Assembly: GCF_021155775.2 (NCBI RefSeq)
Contig: NC_060232.1
Coordinates: forward strand, 39,350,089-39,414,088
Direction: 5' to 3'
DNA from: Neodiprion pinetum
Lineage: Eukaryota > Arthropoda > Insecta > Hymenoptera > Diprionidae
DNA length: 64,000 nucleotides
Numbering within the stretch: position 1 is the stretch's first letter; every line of letters starts with the position of its first letter. The translations under genes and the position numbers were made by a program. Of this stretch, positions 36,396-46,432 are shown one piece after another. The notes under the pieces are model-generated. The model did not search any database and was not told where the DNA came from. It worked only from the letters and a program-made list of their open reading frames with translations.

Positions 36396-36743
36396 TTTGT
36401 TTGGTTTGCTCTCCTTTTTTTTTTTTTTTTGTTTATTCAAATAAGGCCTTAACATTAATTTATTCTTTCATCGACATCGAATCTTTGCTAAAGCTACAAA
36501 ATTAAAAAAAAAAAAAAAAAAATAGCACAACAGTGACGACAATCGTAAAGAACAGTAATCACATATCAGATTTTCTGGTCGATACAAGTATGAAACTAAT
36601 TTTCATTTTCTACCGAAGACAGTATATTTCGTTTATGGCAATGAAGTGAAAATATTCAAGGACTGAGATTGGTAACCGCAATGATAAAACAAAAAAAAAA
36701 AAATAAAATAAAAAAAATAATAAAAAAAATCCTCTCCGTGCAT
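36396..36743. mobile_element. MITE-A copy 3 (diverged, A-rich insertions)
   Basis: Aligns with copies 1 and 2 from GGTTTGCTCTCCTT (compare GGTTTACTCTACTT) through AAGGCCTTAACATTAATTTA, AAAGAACAGTAATCA, AACTAATTTTCATTTTCTAC and TGAGATTGGTAACCGCAA. The right terminus (TCCTCTCCGTGCA) is separated from the body by A-rich DNA. A T tract (36416-36431) and an A tract (36504-36522) also interrupt it. It is the most diverged of the long copies. Confidence 0.6.
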
Positions 36744-37084
36744 AACGTGGCTTTTACTCTTATCGATGTTCAAAATACGGCACGTTTTCGAGAATCGGAC
36801 CAACCCCAGCCCTCGTCTTTTCCAAATTTTTCCAAACCGAAAATTCACCTGCGCTTCGGTGCAGTTAGCAGGGCGGAAATTGGCGAGCGGCAAAATGTTC
36901 GCCGAGTACTGCCGATTCGACCGAGGAGATGCAGAGGGTGCTTTCGAGGGTTATATTCGAGAGACGTTGGGGTGGCAACCGGGAAAACCCAGCGGCTCGC
37001 ACCCCTATTTTCGCTCCCTGGTAGCCGGCGGAAGGGGATCGAGTAATATGGGTCGTTGCTAAGGTCTAAACAGCGGGAGGCTCC
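36744..37084. other. GC-rich noncoding block
   Basis: Three frames on both strands are open across 36845-37062, as expected for GC-rich DNA. An ATG at 36895 opens a 55-residue frame (it begins MFAEYCRFDRGDAEGAFEG) that looks protein-like, but it has no recognised motif and no splice signal. Confidence 0.3.
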
Positions 37085-37136
37085 GGGGTGATGAGGGGTG
37101 ATGGGGGTGATGGGGGTGATGGGGGTGATGGGGGGT
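37085..37136 (+). repeat. GATGGGGGT minisatellite, G-quadruplex motif
   Basis: Six G-runs of 4-6 bases are separated mostly by the 4-nt loop TGAT (unit GGTGATGGG). This more than satisfies the G4 pattern (four runs of at least three G, loops up to 7) on the plus strand. On the minus strand it reads as a Thr/Pro/Ile repeat, which produces a spurious open frame. Confidence 0.9.
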
Positions 37137-37247
37137 ATAGTTAGTGTTTGATGACTTGTGCGTGGCCTGAATATAATGATTATCATTTCCAAACGGCACC
37201 TCTGTTGATTAGTCAATTAGTCGGGGTAATTACGAGCTCACTGTTAT

Positions 37248-37251
<4 letters not shown>

Positions 37252-37288
<37 letters not shown>
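37252..37288. repeat. (CT)n microsatellite
   Basis: About 37 bp of CT dinucleotides, followed by TCTATC words. The Ser-Leu open frame across it is a product of the repeat. Confidence 0.95.
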
Positions 37289-37293
<5 letters not shown>

Positions 37294-37451
37294 ATCTTTA
37301 ATTTTCATTTTCGTTTTCTACACATTGAATACTCCTGGTTATAATTTTCTAAAGTACGTATGTTTTGCTCCGGGTGGCCGTTGGCCAAGAGTGATGATAA
37401 AATGTTTATCTATCTATCCATCTATCTTTCTCTCTCCTTCTTTTTCTCACT

Positions 37452-37574
37452 GATTTTGCGTTGCAATAACCAAAAAAGGATCGACGAGAATATTCATACA
37501 GTTTATTATAACGGTACCTGTTTTACTGAATTTTTCTAGTTACCGTAACGAATGAAACTCTTCTCAGCGTACGA
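37452..37574 (-). mobile_element. MITE-A copy 4 (inverted left-end fragment)
   Basis: The reverse complement begins GTACGCTGAGAAGAGTTTCA, then TTCGTTACGGTAACT, TTCAGTAAAACAGGTACCGT, GATCCTTTTTTGG and TTGCAACGCAAAATCA. This matches the left part of copy 1 (5476-5635) in order. It ends where a CT-rich microsatellite begins, and it lacks the right two thirds. It lies only 0.7 kb from copy 3 in the opposite orientation and preserves the best version of the left terminus. Confidence 0.7.
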
Positions 37575-39726
37575 TATTTCCGTTAAAGCCTGTAAAACGA
37601 TCGAATTTCCTACAGCTTTCTGGAAATAAATTATCATGTGTTTAAAATCAATGGATCACGTTGTGATACGGAACGAAAGTTGAAAGTAGAAAGGAAAAAA
37701 AATTGTCCAATAAAAATGAATCTGAGGAAGTTCAAACGAAAAGATTTTTTTGATGGAAGAATCGTAATGTTTAGATTTTGGCAAATAAGATTTTTCAAGA
37801 CTTACGGAACAGTCTTTGTTTTTTTTGTTTTTCCTTTTTAATAACTTGTCCAATTCGTGCGGTCCGACCGATGATTTAATCTCAATGCATACGTGTTCGC
37901 GTATTAAATTTTACGGAGCAATTGGACTCGCCTATGTTAATTTATAATTCATGCCTCACCGCTGCAGTGTAAAGCAGCTGCTGATATACGCCCGAAACAT
38001 GCCTGAATGCACGGTCACGTTGCTCACTCATTTACGAGAGGGTAATTATAATTATTCAGCCTTGTCGTCGGCGACGACGTTTTTTATTCAACCCCGAAGA
38101 CGCCTCCTCCAAGTTTTCACATTCCTTGTGTTTTTATTTTTTAATTTTTAAGTTTTTTTTTTTGGTATATCTTGAATTTATTTGCAGCAGAATAAAGACA
38201 AAGAGAATGAGATTAATTGATCAGATCGAGAATTAGGGAGGGAAGTTATGCGCGCATTAATCCGAAGCACTCGACATCTGCTTATCGAAAAACTTGTTCC
38301 CACTTCGAGTGAATACTTAAGAAGAATTCGTGTCAGAAATGATTAACATCGATTCACTTTCTTTTTCTATTTTTAAAATTATTGAATTTAGAAATTTTCT
38401 GAAATTGTAGTTGGGGAAAAATTCTATACGATAATTATATCGTGTTTATTCATTTTCGAATTGACCGGAAATATAGTGATACGTTATGTGAGAAATCGCA
38501 AAAGCATAACCTGGGCAAAATCGTTGAAATTCAACCGAGTATACTCGTAGAAAACATTTTCAAATACGTCCTTCAACGAGTGAAAAAAAAAAAAAAACAA
38601 CCCGTCACCTTATTTTCTTAGGAACCTCTGACAGGGTGAGAATGTAACTGAACTTTCTACGTTTTTCTCAATTAGATTATTCCACAAACCACGTATTAAT
38701 TTTTTCAAATTTTTTCAAATCATATTTGAGGTTTTGTGTATTCTGATTAATATCAATAATTGCGTATAGTATATACGGTATACTTAATTCATAAGAATGT
38801 AGTTAATGAGAAAGCTAATACGAAAGTTTCTATAGTTTATTCATGTCTCGCTTTCTCTAGCAAACATACGTAGAAAATGAAAAAAAAAAAATTCACATTA
38901 TTTGCATTCTTTTTTAAAGCTTTTTCGTCTGCGTTTTGTCCAGAAAAAAATCCAGTATATGCTTAATTTGGTCAGGGAAAATTGTGTTCATTCTGTCCTC
39001 TGAATTATTGTTAAAGTAAGCGTGTAACAAATTAAGTTTTTCATCTCATGCAATACCTAACTCATGGATATTTCAATTTAAGACTATCTCACATGTTTTT
39101 CTCCGGAAATGTCGACGAGCATTTTATCCGTAAGATTATTCTCTCCAAAAGTCACTGAAACAGATTTTCCTTTTTTTTTAACAGCAATCAATTCAGTGTT
39201 GTGATTTCTTGGCAATCAATATCGGTGCAGGGATTGAATATTCCAGGATAACAATATGCCGAGGAAAAATTATTTTAGTAAATTTGTAGAAAACAGTCTT
39301 CCAAATAAAATTTATATCAGCCATTGTACGGTGAAAATCGAAGGAATGTATTTACACATTTTCAACCATTTCTGAGCGATTTGAAACAAAAAGGTTCATT
39401 AAAAATATTGTTGCAGATGATTTTCTGAGTCTTAAAAGGTCGAAGTCTGGTAAAAACTCAACTTTTCATTGACCGGTGATGCCACAATAACTTTACGTGG
39501 AGGTGAAAACATAGAAAGATCAAAAAATAGAAGAGCCACAATGTCGAGTTTTTAATGAAAAGAAAATTAAATTGATAGAATTAAAAAATGCAGGGAGTCG
39601 AAGTATGGAGAAGTAAAACAAAAGGTCGGGATATCGAATGCCAGAATATAGAAACGTCAGAATTCGTCTCGATAATGTAGAATCGTAAAAATATTCTAGA
39701 TTTTTTCATTGTATGTCTTAAACTTT
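37575..39726. other. Unique AT-rich noncoding sequence
   Basis: No gene recognised. A tracts lie at about 38583-38596 and 38880-38890. The part from 39480 to 39680 has short purine-rich words resembling the FB16 unit (for example GTCGAAGTATGGAG), but no regular period. Confidence 0.45.
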
Positions 39727-40235
39727 CTTTATCTTTTCTTTCTATACTTGAACTTCCTACAATTTCATAAATAATACTTCAAATCAGATTTTTTAGTCTT
39801 TGAAAATTCGATATTTTGGGCCTCAGTTTTTCATTCCCCATCCAATAACTGCCTCCATTCATATTGCCCCTAAAAAAAAAAGGACCCTTCTCTATTTTTT
39901 TCTCCCTATACTTGAATTTCTTACAATTTCATACGTAATCCTAGGAGTTAGATTTACGAGTCTGAAAATTCGATATTTTGGACGTTCGATCGATCAGCCG
40001 TTGTAATTTTTCACCCCAATCCAAAAACCGCCCTTATTCATATTTCTCTTAAAAAAAGTACCCTTCTCCATTTCTCTCTCTCCATACTTAGACTTCCTCC
40101 AATTTCACAAATAATCCTACAAATTAGATTTGCGAGTCCTTGAAAATTTGATATTTTGGATCCATCGATAAATCGGCCATTCTAGTTTTACACCCCCAAC
40201 CCATAACTACCATTATTCATATTTCTCCCATAAAA
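39727..40235. repeat. Degenerate tandem repeat, period about 163-176 bp
   Basis: Three related units share, in order, ACTTGAACTTCCTACAATTT, then TCATAAATAATCC, GATTT..GAGTCTTTGAAAA, TTCGATATTTTGGA, CATCCAATAACTGCC and CATTCATATTTCTCC. The ACTT-GAATTTC motif starts at about 39747, 39911 and 40087, giving periods of about 163 and 176 bp. Divergence is substantial, with A-tract length changes. A period near nucleosome spacing is typical of satellite monomers, but with only three units this is a local duplication. Confidence 0.7.
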
Positions 40236-41514
40236 GTAAATAAATAAATAAATAAAATAAAATAAACGGAGCGAGAAGTCGACAAGAAGCATCGATTTTG
40301 GCCTTAGTTTCCTCAAAGCTCCGGAGATGCGCCGAAGCTGAACGCGTGTGTGTGTGTGCGTGTTGTATAAATATGAGCGAGCGACGCGCAGTCCCTTTAA
40401 CCCCCTAAACAGCCCGCGTACCAATCAAACGCTCGCCCTTAAGCGCCATTACGGCAACCGTCAGCCAGGCTGGCAGCCTCGCCGGTTGTAATTGCAACTC
40501 ACCATCGTCCCGGAGCTCCCAGCATCCCTCGCGGATAAGGTTTTACATTCGGCACCCCAAAACGGAATAATGCGAAATCGACCCACGGCCATACGAATCG
40601 CCTGGCTGGGCCGAAGCAGCGACAATTTTTACTATCGCTGACGCTGGACAAATACAAAAAAAAATAAAAAAAAATAAAAAAAAAATGCCTGCGTCTTTGT
40701 TTAATTTATATTTAAGTAAGCAAACTTTCGTATTTCGTACTTTACGTCGAATAATAATCAAAATCTTCAATTACTACTTGCAATGTTTGCTTCTGTCATT
40801 TTTACCTTGTGTTTGTTTTAAGTTTAGGATATTTGTCGATGCGTTAGTAAATCTACAAAACAAAATGATTCGTTGATAATAATGAAGGCTGAATCATACG
40901 ACGTGTGTAAAAATGTCGGTAATTAATCACTTTTCGCGCAAATCCTTTACGTTTAAATTTATTTCTCTCTGTAGATGGGAAATTATTTCAACATAGTTCA
41001 GCGATTCGTTAACACATCAGCCGCACTCTAATTCCGTACTTTATTCTCATTCGATCTTACACATATTCGCACATGTACATATCCTGGCGTATAATCGGAG
41101 GGCGTTAATTATAGATGCAATTAGAAGTTGGGGAATGAACGGAATGCGAGCGGTTAAATCGATTTGGAACCCTGGAATTAGTACAGCGTTGTAAAGCGAT
41201 TGTTTCAACCTATCGTCGAAACAATTTCAACGCCGACGGAAGAAGACCCGAAAATTCAGCCGCACATTTTTATACCGCGTTGAAATTCAGCCGAATGAAA
41301 TTACCGACTCGAAATAATCGAGCTTCGATCGTTATCAATTTTTTAGTTTCAGTCATTACAATGCCTTGAGCCAAACTTGTGAGACGGATAAAATCAAAAA
41401 CTTCGTACCTTTGAATGAATATTTTCAAAACTCGAACCATTTGTTCGAATCCCTGAAATTGGAGTGTGATTAAAATTTGCGAGCTTAACAAGTTTAGCGG
41501 TTTGAAATGTTCGA
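40236..41514. other. Noncoding sequence with short tandem tracts
   Basis: AAAT/AATA repeats lie at about 40238-40263 and a TG run at about 40346-40359, followed by TATAAATA at 40366. A minus-strand donor-like GATG/GTGAGTTGC lies at about 40490-40502, and A-rich DNA at 40656-40685. No gene recognised. Confidence 0.5.
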
Positions 41515-41739
41515 ATGCATCGTTACGAAAGGCTGAAATTTTGTGTCGACGCAATTACTGCCATGGACTACGAAAAGTGTCGAAAGGATTTTTTGACTCC
41601 AAGTTTTTTGAACTCGTTAAGTTTGTCACCTGATCCGCACGATCATTCCTTGTTTGTATTTTTATTTCAAGGTTTTGCCGCGTGCGAAAGAAATTTCACC
41701 GAAGTCGTTCCCTTTGAGAGCGACGAGCTTTTCACATAG
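41515..41739 (+). CDS. Uncertain short ORF
   Basis: ATG at 41515 opens 74 codons ending in TAG. The product begins MHRYERLKFCVDAITAMDYE and contains three Cys and an acidic C-terminus. There is no signal peptide, domain, splice signal or conserved neighbour that I can see. It is listed only because the composition looks protein-like. Confidence 0.1.
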   Translation: MHRYERLKFCVDAITAMDYEKCRKDFLTPSFLNSLSLSPDPHDHSLFVFLFQGFAACERNFTEVVPFESDELFT

Positions 41740-42309
41740 GATTCGAAATCGGCGAGGAGATCGACGTTTGTCAGGAGAGTTTAAGGTGGCCATCTGCAGT
41801 CGAATTGCGACGCGAGGCTGTTTCGTGGTAGAAAATTACGGTACTAATCCCTCCGGAACACGCATGAACAGTGAGAAATTACAGAGGCTATGAGGTTGTA
41901 ATAAGGGCGAAAGCTCGTCTCGGCCGGCGACACCTAGCGGTATATAATCGCTAATCCCTCAGCGTTTGAGGGGAGGGGGGGGGTGGAGGGTGGCCGTAGT
42001 CGCGACCCAAGTGCCTCGAGATAAGGGCCAAATTGCCTGATAATTTTAAGTTTGCGAATAAACAAGGCGGTAGAAGCCGCTTCGCGGGTTAAGACGCAGC
42101 TACGCCCCCGCAGCCCAACATCATTCGTCTAGCTTCCTGCTAAGAGGTTTTGGCTTAAACGACTACCGACGAGCGTCGCTTCGCGTCCCGGTGCAGAGAG
42201 GCAGAAATTTGATAAGGTCGGATCGACGAACGCAACTCGAGGCCGCAACGAATGTCTCCCCGGATACCGTGCGGGAAGTTTGGCGGATGTGAGCGGAGAA
42301 GGGACGGGG
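41740..42309. other. GC-rich noncoding block with a CTCF-like motif
   Basis: GC- and CpG-rich DNA with a G-rich tract at about 41969-41986. On the minus strand, 41927-41940 reads CCGCTAGGTGTCGC, matching the insect/vertebrate CTCF core CCASYAGRKGGCRS at 12 of 14 positions. A weaker relative (CCACTAGGCGGTG on the minus strand) occurs near 30547-30560. A motif match alone does not show binding. Confidence 0.25.
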
Positions 42310-42894
42310 TTCAAGTTTCGAATTTGAAAAGTTCCGAAAGCGCTAAATTCCGATTTATTTGGCGGCGAAACTTGAAGTGAAGAAATCGAAATTTTAAGAA
42401 ACGAGGAAGCTTAGAATGCTCGGAAAGCCGACGGCTCGAAGTTTCGGAATGCAAGATTCGGAAAATTCAAGTTCCGATGGAGCGGAATTCCGAGTAATAA
42501 AGTTTTGATGGAAGGAAATTTCGATAGTTGAAATATACTCGCACGGCGTAGTTTAATCGACGAGATGTTGCGATAAATCAGAAAAACCGAAAATCAGAAT
42601 GACCCAGATTCCGAAAGTCAAAAAATATCGAAAATCCAAAACAAAGAAAGATCAAAGTGGTGAAATTGAAAATCTTCGATCATTTGGAATTTCGGTGTTT
42701 CAGATTTTTAAATTTAAATCTCATTTTTGCACTTTTGGAACTTTGACTCGTCGGAACTTTGAGCGTCGGGTTTCGGACCATTCGAAACTTTGATGTTTCG
42801 TCAAAGTTTAATTTCTTTACTTCGAGTTTCGCCACCACACAATCCGGAATTTAGCGCTGTTATAATTTTTCAAATTCGGAATTTCAAATTTGAC
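42310..42894. mobile_element. FB16-B: foldback element
   Basis: The left arm reads CGAATTTGAAAAGTTCCGAA, then AGCGCTAAATTCCG and GGCGGCGAAACTTGAAGTGA. The right arm, reverse-complemented, reads CGAATTTGAAAAATTATAAC, then AGCGCTAAATTCCG and GGTGGCGAAACTCGAAGTAA. These are long inverted repeats of about 90 bp. The interior between about 42400 and 42560 is degenerate 16-bp units (for example GGAATGCAAGATTCGG, GGAAGGAAATTTCGAT). Its loop (CAGATTCCGAAAGTCAAAAA and CACGGCGTAGTTTAATCGA) matches FB16-D in reverse complement. No coding capacity. Confidence 0.8.
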
Positions 42895-44406
42895 GTTCTA
42901 TTCCGACGCGTATTTTGTCGCAGGAACTGAAATTATTTATTTCCAAACTCTAGACTCTATTAATCACGAATTAAATACATGCTAAAATACTACAGATTCA
43001 GTACGTCTCTTTCTCAATTTCATACAATTTTAACACGTATAAGATATTTTTATTTCAACACCTTTCACGGAGAAGGATGATGTACAATTATTTTTTATCA
43101 GTTTTAACAATCAGATTAATTGAGATGAAATCGTTCAAACTTTACGATGCTCCTCGAATGCGTGATGATCAAATTCTGAAACTCGTTACGTCTCATTCGA
43201 AGAAGCTCCGGCTGCTCATCTCGTAAAAATTCATGCATGGTGTCGTATTAAAAGTTTGATAACTTGAAAACAAACTTTCCAAGCTTTTGCAAATTTTTTT
43301 CATACACTTCATATAAACCGCGATACATATACATATGCATTTATTGATTCAACTAGATGAATTGAAATTGTTTCCAAGAATTCAAAACATCTAACCAGTT
43401 TTTGTAAAACAATATTAGTTGGATCGGTTTTTCTTGTCACTAAAAAATTCTAACGTCCATCTAACTTTCGGATCGGTTGAAAAATTGCGTAGTGATTTTT
43501 TGGAGCGAATTGAAAATCGCAGCGCGAGCTCGTAAACGCATCGATTAAATTAATATAGTCGAATTATCACGCGACGGCAAAATATCGCCGGTATTATCTT
43601 GCACGTACTTCCGTTGATTTTCAAGCTTCAAGAGATTGTCCCGATACATATATATATACGTGTAAGTGTAAAGCAGAAAGGCCACGAAACGTGTTCGCGT
43701 GTAGATGGAGCTAAAAAAAAAATGGAGGTGAATAAGCGCTCGCTGCGAACTGTAAAAGAGAGAGAGAGAAAGAGAGATAGGGAGGTAAAAAAGGTGTGGG
43801 ACGAGTAAAAAAAAAAAAAAATATCACAGCGGCAAGAAAAAAATGTCGGAGGAGATCATTGGCCATCGCTTTCTGTGCAGGCAGACTATCCGCCTCTTGG
43901 AAAGAGGTAAATGCACTAGCTGTAAGGTGGATAAAGGCAAAAGTGAAAGAGAATAAGAGAAGAGAGGAGAAGATGGAGAGGAAAGAAACGGACAAGCGGA
44001 GGGAATGAGTTAAGGCCCGGTGTAAAAATATTCCATCCGCAGAACTAACTGTTGCAGATTGCAAAAGAAACTGCAGCGAGGATTTTTGGCTCGCTAGTAC
44101 AACACTTCTTCATTCCTAATTAAAGAGATGGAAATAGCTGTACGTCGAGTTACTTGAGTCAGGGGACAGAGTCGCGGCTCTCCGAATGCTCGCGAGTAGT
44201 TGTGCTTTTGCGGCGAGCTTTTATCGCCTTCATCTGCGGCGCGAAAGAGCCGCGGAACGCTTACAAGACGCCCTAATGGGTAATGATCGAGCCAATTATT
44301 GCGATATTCTCCATTTTCGCGTACTCGGCCATTATTTTTTACCCCACCCCCCTCTAATTTCTTTAAAATCTTAGCTCCGCGTGAAAAATCAAAGAATTGT
44401 TGTCAT
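42895..44406. other. Unique noncoding sequence
   Basis: An AG tract lies at 43757-43776, embedded in purine-rich DNA to about 44005. Poly-A lies at about 43809-43820. Plus-strand donor-like sequences (GGAG/GTGAATAAG at about 43727 and AGAG/GTAAATGC at about 43906) are unremarkable. No gene recognised. Confidence 0.45.
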
Positions 44407-44487
44407 CACCCGATCAATCGAGTATAATCGATTACTTTTCAAACTCGATTAATCGATGCATCGATTATTTTTAACTTGCGATTAGTG
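44407..44487. mobile_element. MITE-B copy 3 (short, self-complementary)
   Basis: An 81-bp remnant holds both ends and almost no interior: CGATCAATCGAGTATAATCG followed by ACTCGATTAATCGATGCATC and GATTATTTTTAACTTGCG. The right half matches the right end of MITE-B copy 1 (12020-12068). It looks like an extreme internal deletion that left the termini facing each other. Confidence 0.6.
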
Positions 44488-45613
44488 ATCGTCGCTCAGT
44501 CGGAGAAGTAGTTGACGTTTTTTGGGCCCAATACGGATCGAGACGATTCTACGGAAAGACTGTTTTTTCTAACCACAATTTCGAGTACATCAAACTTTAT
44601 CCACAGTTCAAGGCCCGAAAGCTCACCTCGCGAATCGCAGGCGTCTCAGAAAATACTCCGTAAAGGAACAGAAATATGCCCTCTAGATTTTTTTTCGAAA
44701 AGTGTGCGACATTTCTTGGAACGAATTCGCGCAGCCGTTCAGCGGGTAGGAAAAATTTTTCACATTTATTTTCCGCCGGCTGTAACTCCATTATATTTAT
44801 ATATGTATATTATTATTTGCTTTTACAGCTATGCAGAGGATTTTTTTCAAACACATGTATTCGACGAAAAGAAGATATGAAATTGTGAATTTCTGTACAC
44901 CAAAGCGTTTTCATTTTAACGTACGGAGCTTATACTTTTTAGAACGTCGAGACAGGTATTTCCTTTAAAAGCTGCGCCGTTACGCCACAGATTCGCGTTG
45001 CGAACAAATATTTGTACGGAATGAACGAATAAACAACGGATGACAAGATTTCAAACTGCACGCATCCATACATCAGTCATTATTCGTGACAACTCAACGA
45101 TTCGAATAATTCTAATGAGTTTCGTAAATTAAATCGGCAAAGAATTGTTTACAAAATGAATTTTCGAGGATTTTAGGCGGGCGCAAATCGATGTCGAAAC
45201 TTTTCGAAAGATTATGAAAATATGTTCAACTATTTTCGGCTCTAGCGTATTTCTGTAAAAAAGTTCATCCAACATCAATGCACCGTCTTCGTAATATTTA
45301 AACATGTTTGCGTTGGTACGGAGTCAAGAATGTTTCGGTCATTTTTCACACTTTGATTCAAGTGTACACAAAATTTATGAAGCGTTGAAGAAAAGAGAAG
45401 AAGAAAAATAGTATGGATAAATTTATGTACAATTTTGTCTTTAGGTAATCGAAACAAAACGTATGAATAAAAAAAAAAAAACGAAATTTCACTCTCACGA
45501 GTTTCTTACGAATTTCAGAGATTGCATGGAAGTAATAGAAAATGTATAAATATTGATAACTCAAAGACCGTTCAGCGAAAAGATAATAAACAAAAAATGG
45601 GGCTCGCAGTTAC
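44488..45613. other. Unique noncoding sequence
   Basis: Nothing recognised. The plus-strand frame 44512-44880 (122 codons) has no ATG near its start and no motif. A minus-strand donor-like CGAG/GTGAGCTT lies at about 44622-44632. Confidence 0.45.
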
Positions 45614-45632
45614 GGGGGGGGGGGGGGGGGGG
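45614..45632. repeat. Poly-G tract abutting FB16-C (19 G)
   Basis: 19 consecutive G directly adjoin the left end of FB16-C. The other FB16 copies also have G-rich outer ends (GGGCGGGGGT at 57841; ACGGGGTTC at 42305; GGGGCGCGGG at 2198), so this run may be an expanded terminus. Confidence 0.9.
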
Positions 45633-46069
45633 TTGAAATTCCTAATTTGAAAACTATCGAAAGCGGCTAATTCCAAATTGTTTGGTGGCAAAACTTAGAG
45701 TAAATAAATACAACTTTGACGAAACATCAAAGTTTCGAACGGTCAAAGTTCGAAAAGTGCAAAGATGAGATCATTTAAAAATTTGAAGCATAGAAGTTCC
45801 GAATGATTGAACATTTTCGAAGAAATACCGGTGAGCGAGCATATTTTAACTTTCGTAATTTCCCTCTATCGATACTTTATTTTTCGGAACACTGCTCCAT
45901 CGTAACTTGAATTTTCGAAATCTTGCTTATCGTAATTTTGAGCCGTCAGTTTTCCGACCATTCTAATCATTGTTATTTCTTCAAAGTTTGATTTCTTTAC
46001 TTCAAGTTTCCGCCACGAAATAATTCGGAATCAGGTGTTTTCGAAACTTTTCAAATTCGGAACATCAAA
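45633..46069. mobile_element. FB16-C: foldback element (shorter copy)
   Basis: The left arm reads CCTAATTTGAAAACTATCGA, then AAGCGGCTAATTCC and TTTGGTGGCAAAACTTAGAG. The right arm, reverse-complemented, has CCGAATTTGAAAAGTTTCGA, CTGATTCCGAATTATTT and GGCGGAAACTTGAAGTAAAG. Internal landmark sequences shared with B and D include ACTTTGACGAAACATCAAAG (a hairpin) and CTTCAAGTTTCCGCC. The loop is reduced relative to B and D. Confidence 0.75.
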
Positions 46070-46177
46070 AATATCACCAAAACATGAAACTACGAGGGTT
46101 CGAAACCTGTTCGAGTCCGTTATTTATCAATACCACTCCTTCGGCAGCTGTTAGATTATCATTTTTCTAATAAAACT

Positions 46178-46432
46178 CCGTTCGGACGGTGGCGTCGCGT
46201 CTCTATGAGCACAGCTGGACGGTTTTGCACCTCGGGGTTTGCGAGTGCAAGGTTGAACGAACGAGAGACGTCGCTTAGCTAGGCTAAGGCACCGAGATGC
46301 ACGCGTGCGTTCAGCGAGTGCATCACACGCTTCTGCTCTGCGCCGATTCCAGAAATAGCGCGCGGTGTTTTCCCTCAGGGGGAATCGAACTCACGACCTC
46401 AGGGTTGCGCTCGCCGCGTCCCCGCTCACTAT
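46178..46432 (-). mobile_element. Probable tRNA-derived SINE
   Basis: Read on the minus strand, the head contains GGACGCGGCGAGCGC (A-box-like), then CCTGAGGTCGTGAGTTCG and GAGTTCGATTCC, which matches the Pol III B-box (GGTTCGANTCC) closely. The spacing is shorter than in a functional tRNA, as if part of the anticodon arm were deleted. The head is followed by about 200 bp of GC-rich, non-tRNA body and an A/T-rich end on the low-coordinate side (AATAAAACTCCG on the plus strand). That is the layout of a SINE. No second copy was seen in the window, so the element boundaries are estimates. Confidence 0.4.

Noticed and set aside
36845..37216. 123-codon minus-strand frame with Thr-Pro-Ile repeats
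   Set aside because: The repeat is the GATGGGGGT minisatellite; the remainder is GC-rich DNA open in several frames.
40346..40395. TATAAATA followed by CGCAGTCCC as a promoter
   Set aside because: The spacing (about 24 bp) is too short and the initiator match is poor.
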